This document shows positions 30,821 to 39,396 of a stretch of 64,000 nt of DNA, one piece after another. The stretch is from JBBDWJ01 sp963824095. Its GTDB lineage: Bacteria; Acidobacteriota; Terriglobia; Bryobacterales; UBA6623. How positions within the stretch are numbered: position 1 is the stretch's first letter; every line of letters begins with the position of its first letter. The position numbers were made by a program, and so were the translations under genes. The stretch spans positions 434,001-498,000 of the forward strand of contig CAWGNS010000014.1 in assembly GCA_963824095.1 (NCBI GenBank), read 5' to 3'. The notes below the pieces were generated by a model. It worked only from the letters and a program-made list of their open reading frames with translations. It was not told the origin of the DNA and did not search any database.

Positions 30821-32263
30821 ATGTTGACTCGTATTGATTTCGTAGCGATAGCGCCGCTGATCGCGCTCTCGGCGGCAACGGTCGTGGTGATGTTCGTCAT
30901 CGCGATCCGCCGAGCGCATGCGCTTACGGCCGGGCTGACCGTGCTGGGGCTGGCGGCCGCGCTGGCGGCCCTGGTGCCGGCCTGGTCGACCGCGCCGCAT
31001 CAGGTCAGCTCGCTGTTCGCCATCGATCACTACGGCCTGCTTTACATGGCGCTGGTGCTGGCCGGCTCGCTGCTGGTGGCGGTCTTCGCCCACGGTTACC
31101 AGGAACATCGCGCCGGGCCGCCCGAAGAGTTCTACCTGCTGCTGATGCTGGCGGCGCTGGGCTCGTGCGTGCTGGTCGTCAGCGCTCATTTCGTCTCGCT
31201 GTTCCTCGGCCTCGAGATTCTCAGCGTGGCGCTGTACTCTCTGATCGCCTACCCGCGACTCCACAAGGAGCCCGTCGAAGCGGGCATGAAATACCTGGTG
31301 CTGGGGTCGGCGTCGGCCGCCTTCCTGCTGTTCGGTATGGCCCTGGTCTACGCCCAGCTCGGAACGATGAGCCTGGGCCGGCTGGCCGCCGCCCTGGGCA
31401 GCGCCGGCCTCACCTCGGACCCGCTGCTGGCGCTGGGAGTGGCCCTGATGCTCACCGGCGCCGGCTTCAAGCTCGGCGTGGTCCCCTTCCACTTGTGGTC
31501 CCCCGACGTCTATGAAGGGGCCCCCGCCCCGGTCGGCGCCTTCATCGCCACCGTTTCGAAAGCGTCGATGATCGCGCTGGTGTTCCGCTATTTCACCAAC
31601 GTGGATATCTCGAGCTACCGCTCGGTGCTGGTGGCGCTGAGCGCCATCGCCATCGCCTCGATGTTCGCCGGCAACCTGCTGGCGCTGCTGCAAAACAATC
31701 TGAAGCGCATCCTGGCCTATTCGTCGATCAGCCATCTGGGCTATGTGCTGGTGGCGATCCAGGTGCCCGGACCCGCCGCCGCCGAAGCGGCCGCGTACTA
31801 TCTCGCGGCGTACCTCATTACGCTATTGCTGGCCTTCGGCGCGATCGCCGTGCTGTCGAACGGCGAGGCGGACTCGGACCGCCTCGAAGACTATCGCGGC
31901 CTGTTCTGGCGTCAGCCTCTGCCGGCCGTCGCGCTCACCGCGGCGATGCTCTCACTGGCCGGCATCCCACTGACCGCGGGCTTCATCGGCAAGTTCTACA
32001 TCGTCGCGGCCGGTGTCGAGGCAGCCCTGTGGCCGCTGGTGATCGTGCTCGTCGGAACCAGCGTGATCGGCCTGTTCTACTATCTGCGCGTGGTCGTCAC
32101 GATCTACGGCGAAGCGAACCCGGATTCGCCACAATCCACCACGAGCGCCCCCGGCGGCCGCCTGGCGCTCTCGGCCCTGCTCGTGGCCCTGCTGATTTTC
32201 GGCGTTTACCCTGGCCCAATGATGTCGATGATTCACGAGGCGGCCAGGGGATTGATACGGTAG
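30821..32263 (+). CDS. nuoN: NADH-quinone oxidoreductase subunit N
   Basis: Third antiporter-like subunit and last gene of the operon, 480 residues with about 14 spans. Key segments: LGLEILSVALYSLIAY (the conserved Glu), FKLGVVPFHLWSPDVYEGAP and LKRILAYSSISHLGYVLVA. ATG 30821 has GAGG four bases upstream. It completes an apparently full 14-subunit set in 13 genes. No intrinsic terminator is evident after the stop; instead a short tandem repeat begins three bases later. Confidence 0.96.
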   Translation: MLTRIDFVAIAPLIALSAATVVVMFVIAIRRAHALTAGLTVLGLAAALAALVPAWSTAPHQVSSLFAIDHYGLLYMALVLAGSLLVAVFAHGYQEHRAGPPEEFYLLLMLAALGSCVLVVSAHFVSLFLGLEILSVALYSLIAYPRLHKEPVEAGMKYLVLGSASAAFLLFGMALVYAQLGTMSLGRLAAALGSAGLTSDPLLALGVALMLTGAGFKLGVVPFHLWSPDVYEGAPAPVGAFIATVSKASMIALVFRYFTNVDISSYRSVLVALSAIAIASMFAGNLLALLQNNLKRILAYSSISHLGYVLVAIQVPGPAAAEAAAYYLAAYLITLLLAFGAIAVLSNGEADSDRLEDYRGLFWRQPLPAVALTAAMLSLAGIPLTAGFIGKFYIVAAGVEAALWPLVIVLVGTSVIGLFYYLRVVVTIYGEANPDSPQSTTSAPGGRLALSALLVALLIFGVYPGPMMSMIHEAARGLIR

Positions 32264-32265
32264 GC

Positions 32266-32295
32266 CGTTGATCGTTGATCGGTTCATCGGTTCAT
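32266..32295. repeat. short tandem repeats after nuoN
   Basis: CGTTGAT is repeated twice (32266-32279), followed directly by CGGTTCAT repeated twice (32280-32295), three bases after the nuoN stop. Probably slippage-generated; function unknown. Confidence 0.6.
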
Positions 32296-32417
32296 CCCTT
32301 CCGCGCCTCGATCTGACGCCTCCCGCAACTTTGCTCCTTTTCCCGCTTAAGATCACCCGGTACGCAACAGCACCCCCCTGCAGTGTGTCCACGGACTGAC
32401 GCGGGAGGTGCATAGGC

Positions 32418-33788
32418 ATGAGAGCAAAGGTGTTAGCGCGCGGCTTGGTGATCTTGACCCTGCTCAGCCCGGGGTGCGCGATGCGCGAGCCGGGCGACCC
32501 CTTGAACCCGGGATACAACGTATATTCTCCCCAGCAGGACGTTGAGCTGGGCCAGCAGGCGGCCGCCGAGGTCCGTCAGCAGGTCGAGGTGGTCCCCAAC
32601 GACCGGCTACAGAACTACATCTCGACGCTGGGCAAGAAACTCGCCGCCGACCCTGCCGCAGGCGACTATCCCTACCAGTTCACGGTGATTAACGACCCTA
32701 GTATCAACGCCTTCGCACTTCCCGGCGGGCCGATTTTCGTGCATAGCGGGCTGATCGAGGCCGCCGACAACGAGGCCCAACTGGCCGGCGTGCTGGCCCA
32801 CGAAATCTCGCACGTGGCCTTGCGGCACGCCACCAGCCAGGCCTCCAAGGCCAACATGATCCAGCTCCCGGCGGTGCTGGCGGGCGCGGCGATCGGCGAC
32901 CAGTCGATGCTGGCGCAACTGGGGCAGCTTGGGCTTGGTTTAGGGGTTAACTCGTTGATGATGAAGTACTCACGCGGCGCCGAGACCGAGGCCGACGCGC
33001 TGGGGGCCCGCATCATGGCCAATGCCGGCTACGACCCGGTCGAGATGGCGCGCTTTTTTGAAAAGCTCGAGTCCCAGGGCGGCTCCGGCGGGCCGGCATT
33101 CCTGTCATCGCACCCCAGCCCCGGCAACCGCGTCAAAAACGTGCAGGCCGAGATGGCGACCCTGCCCCAACGCCAATACAACGCCGACACGGGGCAATTT
33201 CCCAAGATGAAGCAGGTCGTCGCGCAGCTTCCCCCGCCGCAACACTCCACGCAACAAGCCTCCAACGCCAATCAGCTCGCGGCGTCGGGGACGCAGCCTG
33301 CCGTCGCGGCCCCTACCGCGCTCGAGCCGCTGCGGACCGACCGCTACGCGATCTCCTATCCGCGCGGCTGGCGGACTTATGGCGACCGCCGCTCGGCCGC
33401 GGTGACGATTGCTCCCCAGCAGGGGCTGGTTCGCTCCAAAAGCGGCGGCGTGGCGATCGGCTATGGCGTGGTGTTGAGCTACTATCAGCCGCAATCGCGC
33501 GACCTGGCCGGCGCCACCAACGAACTGGTGGCCCAGCTACACTCGCTCGACCGCAACCTGCAACCGGCCGGGAACCAGCGCCGCGTTCGAGTCGGCGGCA
33601 GCGACGGCATCGTGACGTACCTCTCGGGTGCCTCACCCTACGGAGGGGCGGAATCGGACGTCGTGCTGACGGTAGCGCGACCGGAGGGGCTGTTCTACAT
33701 GGTGTTTGTCGCCCCCAAGAGCAATGCCAGCCAACTCGAAGCGGTCTTCCAAAAGATGCTGAAGTCGATCCAGTTCGGCAAAGCCTAG
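32418..33788 (+). CDS. M48-family metalloprotease, exported
   Basis: Zinc metalloprotease of 456 residues, probably periplasmic or lipid-anchored: a short hydrophobic leader ends in LLSPGC (Cys20), a weak lipobox. The zinc motif HEISH is at 128-132, with the third ligand in GAETEADALG (about 186-195), as in the BepA/LoiP/Oma1 group that performs outer-membrane protein quality control. After a Gln/Ala-rich linker (about 260-300), a further domain of about 150 residues (TDRYAISYPRGWRTYGDRRS onward) resembles a stress-response-type fold and is not part of minimal M48 proteases. ATG 32418 has GGGAGGTG upstream. It stands alone between the nuo operon and a CBS gene. Confidence 0.9.
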   Translation: MRAKVLARGLVILTLLSPGCAMREPGDPLNPGYNVYSPQQDVELGQQAAAEVRQQVEVVPNDRLQNYISTLGKKLAADPAAGDYPYQFTVINDPSINAFALPGGPIFVHSGLIEAADNEAQLAGVLAHEISHVALRHATSQASKANMIQLPAVLAGAAIGDQSMLAQLGQLGLGLGVNSLMMKYSRGAETEADALGARIMANAGYDPVEMARFFEKLESQGGSGGPAFLSSHPSPGNRVKNVQAEMATLPQRQYNADTGQFPKMKQVVAQLPPPQHSTQQASNANQLAASGTQPAVAAPTALEPLRTDRYAISYPRGWRTYGDRRSAAVTIAPQQGLVRSKSGGVAIGYGVVLSYYQPQSRDLAGATNELVAQLHSLDRNLQPAGNQRRVRVGGSDGIVTYLSGASPYGGAESDVVLTVARPEGLFYMVFVAPKSNASQLEAVFQKMLKSIQFGKA

Positions 33789-34176
33789 GCAAGCATCGAC
33801 GAGTTCATCGCATCGCGATTCGCCGCCGCGCCAACGAAGCAAGACATCAGAGCCGCGCTCGGAAGGGTGCGGGCAGACCGCGGCACAGGGCGGTGTGGAA
33901 CGTGCGCGATGGCAGAGTTTCAGATCGAAAAAGGAGTAGCTGAAAACTGGCTTGGTAGGTAGTTCGGCCCGCAGGCTTCCGCCAGCGGCGCTGTTTGCTT
34001 GGGTTGTCGTTTCCGCCCTATCGGCGATGCCCCGATCTATCGGCGATGTCGCGGTCGCGGGGCTGCACCGAGGCTGTTTCGTTGCCAATTCCGTGCGGCG
34101 ATACCGGCCACCGTCGTGAGCCACACATCAAACTACACACCCGCAGCGTGGCGTCGCGGCGCCGTGTTTCGCGCCT
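33789..34176. other. 388-bp convergent spacer, no gene seen
   Basis: Lies between the M48 protease gene and the minus-strand CBS gene, whose 3' ends face each other. No frame with protein-like composition and no strong terminator hairpin were recognised. Confidence 0.5.
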
Positions 34177-34617
34177 CTACATCGGCCTGCCTTGGATGTA
34201 GAAGGTCAACTGCTCAATCGTTTCCGCCTGCTCGGAAATGATCGACTTCACCAGATCGCCGATCGTCACGATGCCCACGAGCCGGCCTTCTTCGGTGACC
34301 GGCAAGTGGCGCACGCGCCGTTCGGTGACCAGCCGCATGCATTCGTCCGTACGCAGGTCCGGAGGGATCGTCAGCACGGGGCTGCTCATGATCTCCTGGA
34401 CGCTGGTTTCCTTGGAGTTACGGCCGCGAAGAACTACCTTGCGTGCGTAGTCCCGCTCAGAAACAATCCCAACGAGCCGGTCCTCGCTGAGCACGAGAAC
34501 GGCGCCGATCCCCTTTTGGGCCATCAACGCAATCGCCTCGTAGACGGTGGCCTCCGGGGGCACCCACCAGAGGTCAGTGCTTTTTCGATTGATGATTTGA
34601 TAAACGGACTCGGGCAT
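34177..34617 (-). CDS. CBS-domain pair protein
   Basis: Stand-alone CBS (Bateman) module of 146 residues, cytosolic; such modules bind adenosine nucleotides and sense energy state. CBS1 spans about 10-65 (VPPEATVYEAIALMAQKGIG, VGIVSERDYARKVVL) and CBS2 about 75-130 (TIPPDLRTDECMRLVTERRV, VGIVTIGDLVKSII). ATG 34617 is chosen with GGGAGGG upstream. A second, related CBS-pair gene lies at 36594-37007 on the same strand, with a plus-strand membrane-protein gene between them. The partner is unknown. Confidence 0.9.
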   Translation of the reverse strand: MPESVYQIINRKSTDLWWVPPEATVYEAIALMAQKGIGAVLVLSEDRLVGIVSERDYARKVVLRGRNSKETSVQEIMSSPVLTIPPDLRTDECMRLVTERRVRHLPVTEEGRLVGIVTIGDLVKSIISEQAETIEQLTFYIQGRPM

Positions 34618-34828
34618 ACACGGCCCTCCCGCCCAGCGGGCTTGACCTCCCGCCGTTGGGCTATGATGTGTCCTAATTCTGCAAATCTTGCGGCCCCGCG
34701 TCAAGAAGAAAAGAACGGAATTTTAACCTCAATGGCCTCGGTGAGCGCTTGCCGGGCCGGGATTGCGGCCCCAAGCGATGGTACACCCGCAGTGGCATAT
34801 GAACAACAAGTTGCGTTTTGAGAAGAAC

Positions 34829-34954
34829 CGTCCCCGTTTCTTCGCTCGCGCCCCCCGTTTACCTTTTGCCCTTTCGTCCTTTCCTGTTTCCGCTTCTTGC
34901 GTTTGCCCCTTGCCTTCCTTTTGCCTCCTGTCTCTTGTTCTCTTATCTCTGCCC
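34829..34954. repeat. polypyrimidine/polypurine tract
   Basis: About 125 bp that are nearly all C and T on the plus strand, with recurring CTTTTGCC / CCTTTCC-like words. It resembles a degenerate tandem repeat and has potential for triplex (H-DNA) structure. Confidence 0.55.
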
Positions 34955-35173
34955 ATAGATTCCAGGCTTGGCCTTGGGTCTTCGGTCTGCCGCCGCTGGG
35001 GAGACATCGTGCAAGCTTGCCGGACCTCGCGAGGAATCGCGACGCGGCAAACCTGGTGGTTCGCGCCACCGGTGGTGGGTCTGGCTTCAGGGGGCTGCTT
35101 CGCGGGCCTGATCGTATGATCGGACAAACCCCCTGTCAGCATGAGAGCCACCCTGAGCAACCATTCCGTATCG

Positions 35174-35202
35174 GAGCCGCCGGCGGTCCCCGGCGGCGGC
35201 TC
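35174..35202. repeat. GC-rich hairpin upstream of the GT-C-like gene
   Basis: GAGCCGCCG (35174-35182) and CGGCGGCTC (35194-35202) are exact inverted repeats. Located 164 bp before the start codon of the membrane protein gene; no T-run follows. Confidence 0.5.
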
Positions 35203-35365
35203 TGCCCCGCAGGCATCCGACTGAGGCTCTGTGCCGTTTCAGCGCTGGCTCGCGCCGGCCACCGGGGGTCCGCTAAAGTAGAGTACGTTTGGGAGAATTC
35301 GCGCCACCGCCCAAAACGCGTCCCCAGCCGATCCCATCGCCCTTCGCATTGCGGTTCGTCCATCC

Positions 35366-36517
35366 ATGCTAAAGCGTTATCCTTGTGCCTTTTGTGGCCT
35401 TTGCGGGCTCGTTCTGGCTGTCGTGGGACAGTGGCTGATGGTTCAGTTCCACTTCCACGGCGACCCGACGGGGCTTTTTTACACGGGCCAACAGACGATG
35501 ATCCCCGATTCATTGGGCGAGACCGTCTACCGGGCCCCCGATGCGGCCGGCTTCGACGGGCAATACTACCACCTGATTGCGCACGACCCGTTCCTGCAAA
35601 AAGGGTACTCCGCTTCGGTCGACAATCCGCGGCTGCGCTGGCGAAGGATCCTCGTGCCGCTGGCGGCGTTCGTGCTGGCGTTGGGGCGGCCGGGCGGGAT
35701 CGACGTGGCGTTCTTCGCCGTCACGGCCGCCTTTGTCTTCCTGGGTGTCTATTGGCTGGCGCGGCTGGCGCGCGACCACAACCGGCACGCGGCGTACGGC
35801 CTGTTGTTTCTGACACTTCCGGCCGTGTTTATCTCGCTGGAGCGGATGACGGTGGACGTGGCGGTCACGGCGTTTGCCGCCGCTTTTGCGCTGTATGTCC
35901 GCAAGCCCGGGTGGAAACTGTTCGTCGTCCTGGCGGCGGCGCCGCTTGTGCGCGAAACCGGGTTGATCCTGGTTGGGGGCTACGGCCTCTATGAACTGCT
36001 GCGGCGGGACGCACGCGGCGTGGCGCGCGCCGCCGCCACCCTGCTGCCGTTCATGCTTTGGGCGGCATTTGTCGAATTCCACACGCCGCCCGACGCCACG
36101 GTGTGGACGGCGTCGTTTCCCTTCTCCGGCATCGTGTGGCGCACGTTCCACCCCTTCCCGTTCGCGATCACCGGCCTTTGGGTGGGCGCCGCCGCGATCA
36201 CCGATTACCTGGGAATTGCCGCGGTCTGGATCGCCATCGCGACCCCCTTCGTGCTGCTCCGCAAGCGCCTCCGAGACCCTCTCGCGCTCGCCGGCCTGGG
36301 CTTCGTGGTGCTGGCGGGCGCGCTGGGGAAGGCGGACGTCTGGCAGCAGTCCTACGGCTTCAGCCGGATCTTCTCGCCGTGGTTTATCTGGTTGGCGGCG
36401 GCCGCTGTGGATGGAAATCCGAAGTGGATGTTAGCGCCGTGGGCGCTAAGCGTGCCGCGGTTCGCGGTGCAGGCTTGGGTCTACGTCCCGGGCATCGTGT
36501 ACGGGTTGTTTCGATGA
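35366..36517 (+). CDS. polytopic membrane protein, GT-C glycosyltransferase-like
   Basis: Integral membrane protein of 383 residues with about nine predicted spans. The first extracytoplasmic loop contains GFDGQYYHLIAHDP (about 66-79), where the Asp followed by Gln-Tyr-Tyr resembles the early acidic loop of GT-C-fold enzymes that use polyprenyl-phosphate sugars. I recognise the pattern but not a specific family, so enzymatic function is an inference. The DNA is GC-rich like its neighbours. It is the only plus-strand gene between two minus-strand CBS genes. A dolichyl-phosphate-sugar-synthase-like gene 4 kb downstream (40624-41376) could supply its donor. Confidence 0.75.
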   Translation: MLKRYPCAFCGLCGLVLAVVGQWLMVQFHFHGDPTGLFYTGQQTMIPDSLGETVYRAPDAAGFDGQYYHLIAHDPFLQKGYSASVDNPRLRWRRILVPLAAFVLALGRPGGIDVAFFAVTAAFVFLGVYWLARLARDHNRHAAYGLLFLTLPAVFISLERMTVDVAVTAFAAAFALYVRKPGWKLFVVLAAAPLVRETGLILVGGYGLYELLRRDARGVARAAATLLPFMLWAAFVEFHTPPDATVWTASFPFSGIVWRTFHPFPFAITGLWVGAAAITDYLGIAAVWIAIATPFVLLRKRLRDPLALAGLGFVVLAGALGKADVWQQSYGFSRIFSPWFIWLAAAAVDGNPKWMLAPWALSVPRFAVQAWVYVPGIVYGLFR

Positions 36518-36593
36518 GCGGGCGGGGTAACCGATTCGGGCCGCTATCGAGCGAGGGGTCGTCCGCCGGCCTCCGTCCCTTCGCCTGCCGGTG

Positions 36594-37007
36594 CTACTTG
36601 ACTGGCGCCGCCAAGACTTGTCCGACCGCATGCCGTGCTTTGGGCTCGAACATGAAATCCTCAATGCACAAGCGCCCTACCAAGTGACGCTTGCGGTCGA
36701 GCACCGGCAATTGGGTAACCTGCTTGCTTGCCATGGTATCGAGGGCGTCTTCCACCCTCTGATCCTCGAAACAAGCGATGATGCCCAGCGACATCACGTC
36801 CTCGACCGGCGTTCGCTTGGGGTCACGGCCCTCGGCGGCGCCTCGCAGGGCAATATCCCGAGCCGTCAACATACCGATCAGCCCGGCATCCGTCGCCACC
36901 GGTAACAGACTGGTATGTAACTCTTTCATCTTTCGCGCGGCATCCCGTAGAGTCGTAAGCGGATTGATGGCATCGATCCCCTTCGTCATCAGATCCCGTA
37001 CTTGCAT
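36594..37007 (-). CDS. CBS-domain pair protein
   Basis: Stand-alone Bateman module of 137 residues: MQVRDLMTKG opens CBS1 (about 1-60, with LIGMLTARDIALRG), and EDVMSLGIIACFEDQRVED opens CBS2 (about 68-125, with LVGRLCIEDFMFE). The final KARHAVGQVLAAPVK tail is not part of the fold. ATG 37007 is preferred; the frame is open 28 codons further upstream, but that stretch is not CBS-like. Second of two CBS genes bracketing the GT-C-like gene. Its domains align better with HPP/BON-associated CBS pairs than with IMP dehydrogenase modules, but that is an impression only. Confidence 0.88.
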   Translation of the reverse strand: MQVRDLMTKGIDAINPLTTLRDAARKMKELHTSLLPVATDAGLIGMLTARDIALRGAAEGRDPKRTPVEDVMSLGIIACFEDQRVEDALDTMASKQVTQLPVLDRKRHLVGRLCIEDFMFEPKARHAVGQVLAAPVK

Positions 37008-37164
37008 CAGCAAACTCACCCCCAGAAAAATACTCCCAGAGCATAAGGAGATTTTACACGCCACCCAACTTCCGCTCCCTGGACACGCCAAGCGGGGCTT
37101 GTGTTACCGACCGGGTTCGATTTCTCTCCCAAGAGGCCCCCTAGCGCGTTTCTCATCCAACCTA

Positions 37165-37190
37165 CCTATGCTACTAGCCTATGCTACTAG
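37165..37190. repeat. 13-bp perfect tandem repeat, two copies
   Basis: CCTATGCTACTAG occurs at 37165-37177 and again at 37178-37190, in the divergent spacer between the CBS gene and the TPR gene. Possible protein-binding site or slippage product. Confidence 0.7.
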
Positions 37191-37264
37191 ACCTGGACCG
37201 TTCGGTTGCCAACAAATCGAACCGGGCTTGGTGGGATTGGCCCTCTGGATGCAATAAACAGGTG

Positions 37265-39259
37265 ATGAGGGAAACACCTAATGTTACAATGCTGACTGGT
37301 CTGAACGGCTATAAGTTCCTCAGCTTACAAGGATTTTCGGGACAAGACGTGCGGGTGGGTTCACACAGATCAAAGGCCGGACGCGGTACGCCGCACCCCG
37401 ATCAGAGCGGGGAAAATTTGCCCGACGGACTCACGCCGGGCGAGATTCGTACCCAGTTGGAGCGGGTACTCGCCTCGGAAACGTTCCAGCGCGCCGAGAG
37501 GCTCAGCCGCTTCCTGCGCCACGCGGTCGAGCAGAGTCTCGCCGGCGAAGAGGCGACCCTCAAGGAGTACGCGATCGGGCTGCACGTATTCGACAAACCG
37601 GAAAGTTTCGACACGCGGGTCGATCCGATCGTGCGCGTGGAAGCGGGCCGCCTGCGCGCCAAAATTCGCGACTACTACGACGGTGAGGGGAGCAAGGACC
37701 CGGTCTGGCTGGGTCTGCGCAAGCGCGGCTATCGGCCGGCCTTCCACCGCCAGCAGACCGAGGTCGTGTTGACGGCGGCTTCGCCTCCAGCCGCGGTGGC
37801 GCCGGCCACCGCACCGCTACGCGGCCGTCCGGTTTCCGACGCCCGGTCGATCGCCGTCCTACCCTTCGAAGACCTCAGCCCGGAAAAGAAACAGGAATAT
37901 TTCTGCGACGGCATCACGCAAGAAATCATCAATTCACTCGCCAAGATCAAGGGCCTATCGGTGGCGGCGCGCACATCGGCGGCGCAGTTTAAAGGAAAGC
38001 CGGAAGACATTCGGGAGATCGCCCGGCACCTTCAGGTGGGCCGCGTGCTCGAAGGCAGCGTGCAGAAGATCGGCCGGACGGTCCGCATCAGCGCGCACCT
38101 AGTGGATGCCGCCAGCGGCTTCGATTGCTGGGCCGAGACCTACGACCGACCGCTGGACGATGTGCTGGCCATCCAGGACGAGATTGCGCGCGCCATTGCG
38201 GAGGCCTTGCACACCGAAGTCGGCTTTGCGGAAGAAGCCGAGCGCGCCGCTAAGCGGCCCCCCGACGCCTCCAAGGCCCACACGCGCTATCTGAAGGCGC
38301 TCGACCATTGGGATCGGCGCACCGAGCAGGAGATCAAGAAGGCCATCGACTGCTTCCGGGAAGCCGTTGGTGAAGACCAGCACTACGCACCGGCCTACGC
38401 GGGGCTGGCCAACAGCTACATCGCGCTGGCGATTTCCGAGTCGTTGCCGCCGCGCGTGGCCATGACGCAAGCCGGCGAATGCGCCCGCCAGGCGCTGCTG
38501 ATCGACCCGCAGCTCGGCGAAGCGCACACCGCGCTGGGAACGATCCGCGCGCTCTACGACCGCGACTGGGCGGCAGCGGAGCGGGCTTTACGCGGCGCCA
38601 TGAAATTGAACCCTCACATAGCGACCGCCCCGCACTGGCTCGCGCTGGTCTGTTTGCTGCCGATGGGCAGGCTCGACGAGGCGCTCGAGACGTTTCAACT
38701 GGCGCTCGAACGCGATCCGAGCTCGATCATCATCAACGCCCATCTGGGCTGGCTACTCTACATGCGGCGCGAGTACGACCAGGCGATCCGCCAGCTACAG
38801 TTGGCGGCGGATCTGCAGCCCGACTTGTACGAAGCACACTGGGGACTGGGACGGGCCTACGTGCAAAGCTGCCGGTTCGACGAAGCCATCGCGTGCTTCA
38901 GCAAGACCCGCGAGATCGACAGCGGTAAGGCCTCGGCGATCGCGGCGCTGAGCTACTGCTACGCGCGCATGCAGAATCCGGAGCAGGCGCTGCAATTGCT
39001 CCAGGAGTTGGAACGGCTCGCGGCCAGCACCTATGTTTCCCCTTACAACTTCGCCAAGATTCAAGCCGGCCTGGGCAACCACGAAGCTGCTCTGGATTGG
39101 CTCGAGAAGGCCGAGGAAGATCGCAGCCCAAGGTTGACCTGGATCAAGGTTGACCCCGTCGTTGACCCGCTGCGCGAACACCCCAGGTTCCAGAAAATCC
39201 TGCAACGGATCGGCCTGTCGCAAGGCGCGGTCGAGAGCAGCACGGCACACGCCGTTTGA
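37265..39259 (+). CDS. FlgO-like plus TPR regulator-type protein
   Basis: Cytosolic protein of about 664 residues with three regions. The N-terminal module (about 55-150; KEYAIGLHVFDK, DPIVRVEAGRLRAKIRDYY) is a domain very common in Solibacter-type genomes and usually found in proteins annotated as adenylate-cyclase-like. Next comes a module starting RSIAVLPFEDLSPEKKQEYF (about 198-310), related to the TolB-N/FlgO fold, then at least six TPR repeats to the C-terminus. No cyclase catalytic domain is present. The start is uncertain: ATG 37265 is used, but ATG 37181, ATG 37289 and GTG 37349 are also in frame and none has a strong Shine-Dalgarno. Confidence 0.82.
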   Translation: MRETPNVTMLTGLNGYKFLSLQGFSGQDVRVGSHRSKAGRGTPHPDQSGENLPDGLTPGEIRTQLERVLASETFQRAERLSRFLRHAVEQSLAGEEATLKEYAIGLHVFDKPESFDTRVDPIVRVEAGRLRAKIRDYYDGEGSKDPVWLGLRKRGYRPAFHRQQTEVVLTAASPPAAVAPATAPLRGRPVSDARSIAVLPFEDLSPEKKQEYFCDGITQEIINSLAKIKGLSVAARTSAAQFKGKPEDIREIARHLQVGRVLEGSVQKIGRTVRISAHLVDAASGFDCWAETYDRPLDDVLAIQDEIARAIAEALHTEVGFAEEAERAAKRPPDASKAHTRYLKALDHWDRRTEQEIKKAIDCFREAVGEDQHYAPAYAGLANSYIALAISESLPPRVAMTQAGECARQALLIDPQLGEAHTALGTIRALYDRDWAAAERALRGAMKLNPHIATAPHWLALVCLLPMGRLDEALETFQLALERDPSSIIINAHLGWLLYMRREYDQAIRQLQLAADLQPDLYEAHWGLGRAYVQSCRFDEAIACFSKTREIDSGKASAIAALSYCYARMQNPEQALQLLQELERLAASTYVSPYNFAKIQAGLGNHEAALDWLEKAEEDRSPRLTWIKVDPVVDPLREHPRFQKILQRIGLSQGAVESSTAHAV

Positions 39260-39396
39260 AACGGCCCGGCGCTTGAGGGCCAGCTCCGGCCTTTTACGTT
39301 AGCCTCGGTGGAAAACTGCGGCCGCGGTGAGACATGCCGGCGCCATTCTGGACGAACGCCCACCGCGAGCCACATTTCTTCTATCGGCGGGATCGC

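Larger units (their letters stand above)
34618..35365. other. 748-bp divergent spacer with a pyrimidine tract and a hairpin
   Basis: Holds the promoters of the CBS gene (minus) and the GT-C-like gene (plus), a strongly C/T-biased tract at 34829-34954, and a strong GC hairpin at 35174-35202. Open frames here are extremely Lys/Arg-rich or Pro/Leu-rich because of the biased composition and are not credible genes. Confidence 0.55.

Noticed and set aside
34701..35069. Lys/Arg-rich minus-strand frame of 122 codons
   Set aside because: The basic residues come from the purine-rich strand of a low-complexity tract, not from a protein.
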